A stretch of DNA of 11,289 bases, from positions 1 to 11,289 of the forward strand of contig PFWI01000065.1 of the NCBI GenBank assembly GCA_002791075.1, in the 5' to 3' direction. A program made the translations under genes and the position numbers. The notes beneath the pieces were generated by a model. The model saw only the letters and a program-made list of their open reading frames with translations, made no database searches and was not told the DNA's origin. Of the stretch, positions 1 to 5,867 are shown piece after piece. Numbering within the stretch: the stretch's first letter is position 1; the number at the start of each line of letters is the position of its first letter. The stretch comes from a bacterium (Candidatus Ratteibacteria) CG_4_9_14_3_um_filter_41_21 (GTDB lineage Bacteria; Ratteibacteria; UBA8468).

Positions 1-732
1 TCCATCGATGATTGATTCATCTCCCACAAAGGAAGGTCCGTCAATGATTGTAAAAGGACGAACCTTTACATTCTTGCCGATATAGATCGGTCCTTCCGTA
101 AGGTTAAGAACCACCCCCGCTTCTACCCGGGAACTCTCGCCGATAAAAAGCTGGGATCTATCTCCATAGACGGTAGCGGCTTTGTCCAGAAATCCTTCTA
201 CTTTTCCACCGCCAATACTCTGGTAGTCATCCTTAATGGCTTCTGAGTTATAATTTATCAAATGCCAGGGGTAGGAGATGAGGTCAAGTTTTATTTTAGT
301 TACCTTTACCTTCTTCTTAAGCAGTTCAATCGTGGTGTTTCTCAGATGTCCATCCTCCCTAAACACCTCTGCGATGGTCTTCGGAGTCAACCGAGCATAG
401 ATAAGTACTTCTTCTGAAAGGGCAATTTCCTCGGCTCCATCGAGGGGAATTCGCCTGGAGAGATCCTTCCCGGCCAGAATTCTACCATTAATGAAGAGGC
501 AATTTCCTTCTATTTTGAGGTCATTTACTGATGTTTCCTTTGACCTCCTTTTCGTTACATCTACCAAGTAATCCCGGCATAAGAGATGAAGCTTCGCCTC
601 CGGATAAAATCCAGCAATCTTTTCCTTTAGCGAACTAATCCCGCATCTAAGCTCAAATACTGGCCGTAGATAGCAAAGCGGGAGAAGATTTTTAAAACCC
701 TCATCCTCAAAGATACAGATATTCTTAACCAT
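1..732 (-). CDS. GlmU-like sugar nucleotidyltransferase with left-handed beta-helix domain (3' end missing)
   Basis: The frame is open from ATG at 732 to the window edge (244 codons), so the C-terminus is missing. The N-terminal part has LLPLCYLRPVFELRCG (residues 16-31) and YPWHLIN (154-160). I recognise these from the alternative, Bacteroidota-type GlmU family (putative UDP-GlcNAc diphosphorylase / glucosamine-1-phosphate acetyltransferase). From about residue 187 the sequence turns into hexapeptide-type repeats (for example GPIYIGKNVKVRPF), the start of a left-handed beta-helix acyltransferase domain. The classical GlmU nucleotide loop (GxGTRM) is not visible, as is usual for this branch. 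The ATG lies inside the end of nagB (8-base overlap), with AAGGGG upstream as a plausible ribosome site, so translation is probably coupled to nagB. Expected cytosolic role: UDP-GlcNAc or a related nucleotide sugar. The exact substrate cannot be read from the sequence. Confidence 0.85.
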   Translation of the reverse strand, partial: MVKNICIFEDEGFKNLLPLCYLRPVFELRCGISSLKEKIAGFYPEAKLHLLCRDYLVDVTKRRSKETSVNDLKIEGNCLFINGRILAGKDLSRRIPLDGAEEIALSEEVLIYARLTPKTIAEVFREDGHLRNTTIELLKKKVKVTKIKLDLISYPWHLINYNSEAIKDDYQSIGGGKVEGFLDKAATVYGDRSQLFIGESSRVEAGVVLNLTEGPIYIGKNVKVRPFTIIDGPSFVGDESIIDG

Positions 733-1534
733 TTTTCCCCTTTTCATTCACTCTTTTTTTCAATAGACCTGCCATTTTCTCAACATGTTTGTAGTAATCC
801 TTTCTCTTCAATTTCGCTGCCGCTTCCTCATCAACGACGGCTATAGTTCGAGGATGTGTCTGAAGCATAGAAGCGGTGACTTCAGTCGTCATCGGCCCCT
901 CCACCGCTTTAGCAAATACCTCAGCCTTTTTGTCTCCATTGACCAAGAGCAAACAGATTTTGGCCTCCATTATTGTTCCGATTCCCATAGTGATCGCATA
1001 CTTTGGCACTTCCTCAATGGTCTTAAAGAAACGGGAATTATCCTCAACAGTCTGCTGAGTTAGAGTCTTTACCCGAGTTCGCGAACTAAGCGAAGAGCCG
1101 GGCTCATTGAAGGCAATATGCCCATCTCCTCCAATTCCCAAAACCTGCAAATCTATCCCTCTGTTATCTGCAATCATCTTTTCGTACTCCCGACAGTGAG
1201 CATCTAAGTCCCTGGCCATTCCATCCGGAATGTGGATATTCTTTTTATCGATATTGATGTGTTTGAAGAAGTTTTCGAACATAAAGTAGTGGTAGCTCTG
1301 CTCATGGTCAGGCGAAAGACCGCAGTATTCATCCAAGTTAAAGGTAATCACCCTGGAGAAATCAAGACCCTCTTCCTGATGCATACGAATAAGCTCCTTA
1401 TATAAACCGATGGGAGTGCTTCCCGTAGCTAAACCGAGAACAAAATGATTTTTCCTTTTCCTCATCTCTTCCGCCACAATCTCAGCCGCCTTTCGGCTCA
1501 TTTCCTCATAATTCTTCTTAATATATATCTCCAT
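725..1534 (-). CDS. nagB: Glucosamine-6-phosphate deaminase NagB
   Basis: Interconverts glucosamine-6-phosphate and fructose-6-phosphate plus ammonia in the cytosol. The 269-residue protein has the usual NagB length. Family motifs are LATGSTPIGLY (35-45, phosphate-binding loop), FNLDEY (65-70, D68 equals the catalytic base D72 of E. coli), and GIGGDGHIAFNEPG (133-146, with D137, H139 and E144 matching D141, H143 and E148 of E. coli). The ATG at 1534 is preceded at good distance by a strong AGGAGGGT (complement of 1541-1548). It overlaps the next gene, a GlmU-like enzyme, by 8 bases, indicating a two-gene amino-sugar unit. A GTAG palindrome sits between cooC and this gene, and the strong ribosome site suggests independent translation. 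Whether the enzyme works in the catabolic or the aminating direction cannot be decided here, although pairing with a UDP-GlcNAc-type enzyme leaves the biosynthetic direction open. Confidence 0.96.
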   Translation of the reverse strand: MEIYIKKNYEEMSRKAAEIVAEEMRKRKNHFVLGLATGSTPIGLYKELIRMHQEEGLDFSRVITFNLDEYCGLSPDHEQSYHYFMFENFFKHINIDKKNIHIPDGMARDLDAHCREYEKMIADNRGIDLQVLGIGGDGHIAFNEPGSSLSSRTRVKTLTQQTVEDNSRFFKTIEEVPKYAITMGIGTIMEAKICLLLVNGDKKAEVFAKAVEGPMTTEVTASMLQTHPRTIAVVDEEAAAKLKRKDYYKHVEKMAGLLKKRVNEKGKNG

Positions 1535-1555
1535 TTTTTAACCCTCCTTTTTTTG

Positions 1556-1578
1556 GCGAGGCTAAAGCCTCGCACTAC
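1556..1578 (-). repeat. REP-like palindrome between cooC and nagB
   Basis: Read on the minus strand this is GTAG, T, then a perfect 7-bp hairpin GCGAGGC/GCCTCGC with a 4-base loop. The GTAG tetranucleotide directly 5' of a hairpin is the hallmark of REP elements mobilised by REP-associated tyrosine transposases. It is the short (23-base) form of the element found three times inside the DUF3786 gene at 4794-4897. It lies between the cooC stop and the nagB ribosome site. There is no T-run after the stem, so it is not a classical intrinsic terminator, although it could stabilise or partly block the transcript. Confidence 0.8.
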
Positions 1579-1585
1579 AATTCGC

Positions 1586-2338
1586 TTAACCTACTTCTAA
1601 CTTTCTCATTATCTCCTTCACTGCCTGTAAAGCAACTGAACTTTCCGGTAAATCAAGTAATGGTTTTGCATTGATACTGCACTCCATAATTTGTTCATCA
1701 TAAGGGATTCTGCCCAAAAACGGCAATCCCACATCTTCCATTTTTTCTTTCTCTCGAGAATTTCCAATAGTTTCATTAAGCACTAAATAAATTTTTTTAA
1801 TCTTCAACTTGAGTTTCTGTGCCGTCTCCTGAATGCGTTTAGCCGACCTTAAAGCTACCGGCGCAGGATTGGCAGTTATTAAAAGGGTATCCACATCTCT
1901 CGTGGTGCGTCTTGATAGATGTTCCATACCGGCTTCGTTATCCATAACTACATCGCGATAATTTCCTTTCAGTTTCTCCATAAAGTTCCTTAATAAATTG
2001 TTGGCATGGCAGTAACAGCCTGGACCCTCGGTGCGTCCCATAACCAGAAGGTCAAATCCCTTTGATTCCACCAAAGCATCCTGAAGCTGATAATCCAAAA
2101 GCCTTTCCTTAGTGATGCCGGCGGGCAAATCTTCCTTTCTATCCATAATTTCATCTACGGTGCTGACCACCGTTTTATCAAAGGTTATACCTAAGGCCTC
2201 ATTTAAGTTGCTATTTGGGTCAGCATCAACTGCAAGAATAGGCCTCTGGTCAGTCTTCAGCAAATACCCGATGATTAATGCCGCCAGAGTTGTCTTTCCC
2301 GTTCCTCCCTTACCCGCCACCGCAATGGTATAAACCAT
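1586..2338 (-). CDS. cooC: CooC/AcsF-type nickel-insertion ATPase for CODH/ACS
   Basis: A MinD/SIMIBI-class P-loop ATPase of the CooC/AcsF family, which uses ATP to deliver nickel to carbon monoxide dehydrogenase or acetyl-CoA synthase. Seen in the 250-residue protein: deviant Walker A KGGTGKTT (10-17), switch region AVDADPNSNL (36-45), GRTEGPGCYC (101-110) with the C108-x-C110 pair known to bind metal at the CooC dimer interface, and a Walker-B-like DVVMDNEAG (129-137). I chose ATG 2338 because the family starts at this point. A TTG at 2362 would add eight residues and overlap acsV. The gap to the acsV stop is only 4 bases and no clear ribosome site is visible, so translational coupling with acsV is likely. 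Its place after acsV matches acs gene clusters of acetogens. Either target, CODH or ACS, is possible. Confidence 0.93.
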   Translation of the reverse strand: MVYTIAVAGKGGTGKTTLAALIIGYLLKTDQRPILAVDADPNSNLNEALGITFDKTVVSTVDEIMDRKEDLPAGITKERLLDYQLQDALVESKGFDLLVMGRTEGPGCYCHANNLLRNFMEKLKGNYRDVVMDNEAGMEHLSRRTTRDVDTLLITANPAPVALRSAKRIQETAQKLKLKIKKIYLVLNETIGNSREKEKMEDVGLPFLGRIPYDEQIMECSINAKPLLDLPESSVALQAVKEIMRKLEVG

Positions 2339-2342
2339 TATT

Positions 2343-4289
2343 TTATAAGAAGAGTTTCTCAATTACCGTGGGAAAACGACCAAGATCGGTATGGGGTAGA
2401 AATAAAGCCCCGGTGTATTCATTCATAAAGGATGGATCGACACTAAGTTCGATATAGGTCATTTTTTTAGCAATTTCCCTGGTCTTCATCATCGCCTCAT
2501 AGGATAAAAGAGCAAATTTCGCACCGGCCAAGGAACTGTTGCCGATGAATTCAAATTTCTTTCTGTCCAGATCTGGAAGAAGACCGATCCAGATTGACTT
2601 CTCGATATTTAAGTAGTTGCCAAAACCGCCGGCTAAATAGATTTTCTCAATATCCTTCAGTTCCAAGTTCGTCTTCTTGGCGAGGATATCGGCCGCGGTG
2701 TAAATGGCACCTTTGGAACGAATAAGATTGGTGATGTCTGCCTGGGTAATGATAATATCTTCATTGGTATCACTATCCCTTCCCCAGACTAAAACAAACT
2801 CCAGACCCTCTTCCCCTTCCCTTACCCTCTTCGTATCAAGATTCTCTCTAATCTTACCCGAACGTTCAATCACTCCTGCTTTGAGAAGTTCGGCTAACGC
2901 ATCGATGTAGCCAGAGCCACAGATACCAACGGGTTTATTCCCACCGATGGTAAAATATTTTACCTTATAATCTTCCGGGTCGATCTCGATCTTCTGGATT
3001 GCTCCTTCCATCGCTCTGACCCCAGAGTGCACTCCACTTCCTTCAAAGGCCGGTCCGGCGGAAGAGGAGCAGCAAACCAACCACTCCCTATTACCTAAAA
3101 CGATCTCCCCATTGGTGCCAATATCGATTAACATTGAGAGTTTATCCGCCTCATCAATACCGCTGGCAAGAACCCCGGCAACAATATCGGCTCCCACATA
3201 GGAAGATACTCCCGGCAGGCAGGCTAAAAGCCCCCGGGGATTAATCTTTATTCCCGCTTCTGCCGCTCTGATTACCGGCATAAAATTGGCCGTAGGCACA
3301 TAGGGCTCCCGGCGCAGATAGGTGGGGTCAACTCTCAACAAAAGATGACTCATCGTCATATTCCCCGCACACATTACTCCCGTAATTTCACTGAGACTGA
3401 TTTGATGCTCGGTGCTTAAAACTGAGATGAGTTCATTAATGGTGTCAATCACCACGTGATGCAATTTTTCCAGACCATCCTTTTTTCCGGCATAGACCAT
3501 CCGGGTAATGACATCCTCCCCATAGCTAACTTGCCGGTTATGGGTTGCTTTGGTCCCTAAGGTTTTACGGGTATTCAAATCCACTAACTGGGCGACGATG
3601 GTTGTTGTCCCAATATCAAGCGCTACACCAAAATTTCTCTTGGAGGTATCACCCGGCTCAATCAAAACTACCTCAACGGTCCCATTACGTTTACCCAGAA
3701 GAAAGGTAACCTCCCAATTACTCTCCCGGAAAAGCCTTCCTATTTTCTTCACATTAGCCAGACCGGTCTGAATAATTGGTATCTCCAATTTACGTCTGAT
3801 CTCCCGGTAGAGCCGTTCCAGATCGCTGATATTATCCTTTAGGCTGGGAGGTGGCAGTTTAAGAAAGAGTTTGGTGGCTAAGGGGGAATGGGGAAAAATT
3901 TCTCTTTCCTTAATTTCAATTCCCCGTTCCACCTCTCCGGCTTTACTGAAAAGCCCCGCTAACCGTTCAACCTTTGCTTCTTCGGTTAAGATCTGTTCTT
4001 TCTCTAACCTGGAACCAGGCGGTACTTCTACCTCAACATTGCTATGGATGGTGGAACGACAGGCAAGAACATAGCCTTTCTGTAGTTCCTCCTTGCTCAG
4101 CCGGCCGGTAGGTTCAGAGACTACCTGCCCCTTTTTAACAATAACTTTGCATCTACCGCAGACTCCTTCCCCACCACAGGAGGAGTTGATATAGACCCCG
4201 GCGGCGATAGCCGCATTCAGGATATCGGTGCCCTTGGGAACTTTGACCTTCTGATTATCGGGATAGAAGGTAATTGTGCAAATAGCCAT
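2343..4289 (-). CDS. acsV: Corrinoid-protein reductive activator AcsV (RACo), 2Fe-2S/ASKHA ATPase
   Basis: Reactivates the corrinoid iron-sulfur protein by ATP-driven reduction of Co(II) to methyl-accepting Co(I). The 648-residue protein has an N-terminal plant-type [2Fe-2S] domain with Cx5Cx2C (C38, C44, C47) and a fourth cysteine at 77 in VLACRS. A linker and middle domain follow, then a C-terminal ASKHA ATPase-like domain (DUF4445 type) with GVALDIGTTT (phosphate-1), MLIDIGTNGEI (phosphate-2) and IYLAGGFGNYL (adenosine). I place the start at ATG 4289 (MAICTITF), where the ferredoxin fold begins. A TTG at 4316 would extend the frame by nine residues but lies in a REP hairpin. No Shine-Dalgarno precedes ATG 4289: only nine A/T-rich bases separate it from the palindrome. 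Downstream cooC follows after 4 bases. Family assignment is firm, and the exact start is less certain. Confidence 0.93.
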   Translation of the reverse strand: MAICTITFYPDNQKVKVPKGTDILNAAIAAGVYINSSCGGEGVCGRCKVIVKKGQVVSEPTGRLSKEELQKGYVLACRSTIHSNVEVEVPPGSRLEKEQILTEEAKVERLAGLFSKAGEVERGIEIKEREIFPHSPLATKLFLKLPPPSLKDNISDLERLYREIRRKLEIPIIQTGLANVKKIGRLFRESNWEVTFLLGKRNGTVEVVLIEPGDTSKRNFGVALDIGTTTIVAQLVDLNTRKTLGTKATHNRQVSYGEDVITRMVYAGKKDGLEKLHHVVIDTINELISVLSTEHQISLSEITGVMCAGNMTMSHLLLRVDPTYLRREPYVPTANFMPVIRAAEAGIKINPRGLLACLPGVSSYVGADIVAGVLASGIDEADKLSMLIDIGTNGEIVLGNREWLVCCSSSAGPAFEGSGVHSGVRAMEGAIQKIEIDPEDYKVKYFTIGGNKPVGICGSGYIDALAELLKAGVIERSGKIRENLDTKRVREGEEGLEFVLVWGRDSDTNEDIIITQADITNLIRSKGAIYTAADILAKKTNLELKDIEKIYLAGGFGNYLNIEKSIWIGLLPDLDRKKFEFIGNSSLAGAKFALLSYEAMMKTREIAKKMTYIELSVDPSFMNEYTGALFLPHTDLGRFPTVIEKLFL

Positions 4290-4298
4290 ATGAATAAA

Positions 4299-4320
4299 GC
4301 CGAGCAAGCTCGGCAACTAC
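4299..4320 (-). repeat. REP-like palindrome directly upstream of acsV
   Basis: On the minus strand this is GTAG, TT, then a perfect hairpin GCCGAGC/GCTCGGC with a two-base loop. It ends nine bases before the acsV ATG and occupies the place where a ribosome site would be expected. It forms an inverted pair with the palindrome at 4329-4351, with the two GTAG boxes facing each other across eight bases. That is a BIME-like arrangement. Confidence 0.75.
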
Positions 4321-4328
4321 ACATTATT

Positions 4329-4351
4329 GTAGTGGCAAAGCTTGCTTTGCC
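4329..4351 (+). repeat. REP-like palindrome, inverted partner
   Basis: On the plus strand this is GTAG, T, then a perfect 8-bp hairpin GGCAAAGC/GCTTTGCC with a two-base loop. It shares GTAG plus hairpin and the central CTTG with its neighbour at 4299-4320, but the stem sequence differs. Together they fill most of the 81-base gap between DUF3786 and acsV. Conservation of layout rather than of stem sequence suggests several REP subfamilies in this genome. Confidence 0.75.
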
Positions 4352-4370
4352 GAATTTTGAAATTCCTATA

Positions 4371-5066
4371 CTATTTTGTTAATTTTCCTACTGCATCTTC
4401 ACAAACGAATACGATATCTTCCGTAGTAAGATAGTCATAGACACTGGAATCGAAGAGAACCTTGCAGGTAGGAAGAAATTCCTCATTACCCTGGTAAATG
4501 ATAAAGTCTATGGGAACTTTGGGAAAGGCCAAAATTCTTACGGAGGAATCACCAAAATTTGTCTTTGTTCCTTTCAAGGATAAACCTGCCTCCAGAAGCA
4601 GAGAAGGTTTTTCTCCCAAGAACTTTAAAAATGGTTTATGCACTCTACTTTCAAATACAGAGTAATAGAGATTTCCTCCCGGAATCTCTCTAAAGTCAAT
4701 CAATTTATCCGAGAGCAGAGTCCCTTTGCTTCTATTCAAATAATGGAGAATAATAATTTTCTCCCGGGAAGACACCTTCCTATCATCGTCAACGTAGTGC
4801 GGAGGTCTTATAGCCTCGCCTTTATCATCGTCAACGTAGTGCGGAGGTCTTATAGCCTCGCCTTCCCTATTGTAGTGCGGAGGTCTTATAGCCTCGCTAA
4901 AATTAATGTAACTAATCTCCACCTCAGGTAAGCGAATAGAATATCCCTGATTTAGATAATCTATTTTTATCCCTTCTTTATTAAGAGTTGCTCCGCTTCT
5001 CTGAGAAATATTTTTTAAATCTATTCCTTTGAATTCTTTGATTGCTAACTCTAAAGCCGAATCCAT
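4371..5066 (-). CDS. DUF3786 protein carrying an in-frame palindromic repeat insertion
   Basis: The 231-residue protein matches what I know of DUF3786, a family of unknown function seen in anaerobes. The N-terminal helix and SQRSGA (21-26) are typical. The C-terminal half has KIIILHYL (103-110), FREIPGG, FPKVPIDFIIYQG, LFDSSVYDYLTTEDIV. Between residues 57 and about 96 the frame carries three copies of EAIRPPHY (58-65, 70-77, 84-91) joined by NREG and VDDDKG. These are translated REP-like palindromes, not part of the family, and sit between the strand EISYINFS and the conserved KVSSREKIIILHYL. Both flanks look intact, so the gene is probably functional. The ATG at 5066 follows the TaqI-like nuclease stop by three bases, with GGGGA about ten bases upstream. 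Position before acsV suggests a role linked to corrinoid or C1 proteins, but that is inference. Confidence 0.85.
   Translation of the reverse strand: MDSALELAIKEFKGIDLKNISQRSGATLNKEGIKIDYLNQGYSIRLPEVEISYINFSEAIRPPHYNREGEAIRPPHYVDDDKGEAIRPPHYVDDDRKVSSREKIIILHYLNRSKGTLLSDKLIDFREIPGGNLYYSVFESRVHKPFLKFLGEKPSLLLEAGLSLKGTKTNFGDSSVRILAFPKVPIDFIIYQGNEEFLPTCKVLFDSSVYDYLTTEDIVFVCEDAVGKLTK
4781..4897 (+). repeat. Three-unit in-frame palindromic array inside the DUF3786 gene
   Basis: Three identical 26-base cores (4794-4819, 4836-4861, 4872-4897) each begin with GTAG and fold into a short stem (GAGG/CCTC extended by GC/GC around one bulged G). The first two cores belong to a perfect 42-base tandem duplication (4781-4822 and 4823-4864). 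The third has a different left flank and is offset by 36 bases. Both spacings are multiples of three, so the host frame is preserved. Removing three single bases (G, T, A) from the core gives exactly the 23-base palindrome at 1556-1578 (minus strand), so all belong to one family. Confidence 0.9.
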
Positions 5067-5069
5067 TTA

Positions 5070-5867
5070 CTAAGATTCCCCAGACAATTCTAATGAAATT
5101 TTCTTAACAGCTTTTCTCACTGCTTCAATGTTTTCTATGTTATCAATTATTATTTTAAGATAACCTTCTCTGAAAACGATAAAGCCATTCTCAAGTCTGA
5201 CAAAATATTTCTCAAATGAATTTATCATTTTTTGATAGATACTTTTTATTCTTGTTTTCGGATTCTGAAGTTTTTGTTTTAATTCATCTATATCCCAAAC
5301 CACATAGGGAATAAGAACTACCTTCTTTTTTCTCAGAATTTTAGCAGCCTCTTTTCTTTGGCTTATTTTGGCGATTTGAAATCCTATATCATTAATTCTT
5401 GCATCAATTCCTTGAGCATCTAACTCCGCATTGCTTTCAAGTTGCAAATCCTTACCTTCTTTGGCACAGATATGCTCAAACATATAACAAAAATCTAACT
5501 GGGTAAGGACTGAAATCCAGGTTCTATACATTCGGGCTTTAAATCCAAGAAAAACCTTATTGTTAAGGTTGTTATTCACCTTATCTTCATAAAATTTTCT
5601 ATGTGCCCGCACTAATTCCTTCAGGTCCTTAATCTTCTGGGGTTGGTTTTGCTGGAGTTCATTCCAAAATTTATCAAACCAGTCTTCAAAGCTCAAAAAA
5701 TCTGCCCCTTCCCAATAATTCGTGTAAATTGATTTTAAGGGAAACAATTGTGGAACTAAATCTTGTTCCACCCACTTGATATCTTTTAATTTCTTTCGGT
5801 ATTCATCCAACGGAATAGTTTCAAGAAAATAACGGTATTTTTTAAGATCTTCCAATGGATTTTTCAT
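5070..5867 (-). CDS. TaqI-like type II restriction endonuclease
   Basis: Likely the cleaving partner of the overlapping gamma-class methyltransferase. From the chosen start it has 265 residues, close to R.TaqI (263). Its N-terminal pattern (KWVEQDLVPQL, IYTNYWEGADFLSFEDWFDKFWNE) resembles what I recall of the TaqI family. A PD-(D/E)XK-like centre is seen in ELDAQGIDARINDIGFQIAKIS: candidate metal ligands D150 and D155, and Q164 with K167, Q standing where many enzymes have an acid. I chose ATG 5867 because it forms a classical ATGA overlap with the methyltransferase stop. ATG 5897 would add ten lysine-rich residues, lacks a ribosome site and would lengthen the overlap. The stop TAG is followed at once by TAA and then the DUF3786 ATG. 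TCGA specificity is a guess from family resemblance; TCGA is common in this window. Confidence 0.75.
   Translation of the reverse strand: MKNPLEDLKKYRYFLETIPLDEYRKKLKDIKWVEQDLVPQLFPLKSIYTNYWEGADFLSFEDWFDKFWNELQQNQPQKIKDLKELVRAHRKFYEDKVNNNLNNKVFLGFKARMYRTWISVLTQLDFCYMFEHICAKEGKDLQLESNAELDAQGIDARINDIGFQIAKISQRKEAAKILRKKKVVLIPYVVWDIDELKQKLQNPKTRIKSIYQKMINSFEKYFVRLENGFIVFREGYLKIIIDNIENIEAVRKAVKKISLELSGES

Noticed and set aside
785..1063. Plus-strand open frames opposite nagB and, similarly, opposite acsV, acsE and acsC
   Set aside because: All lie antisense to strongly conserved genes and show no family motif of their own.
1556..1573. Intrinsic terminator after cooC
   Set aside because: The stem is perfect but no T-run follows on the minus strand, and GTAG plus the related copies elsewhere fit a REP-like element better.
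4781..4897. Possible CRISPR array
   Set aside because: Only three units, the gaps between cores are 10-16 bases and partly identical, the first two units are a perfect tandem duplication, and no cas genes are present.
4638..4931. Plus-strand open frame with repeated VVRRSYSLA peptide
   Set aside because: It is the antisense reading of the palindromic array in the DUF3786 gene. The minus-strand frame shows clear family conservation on both sides.
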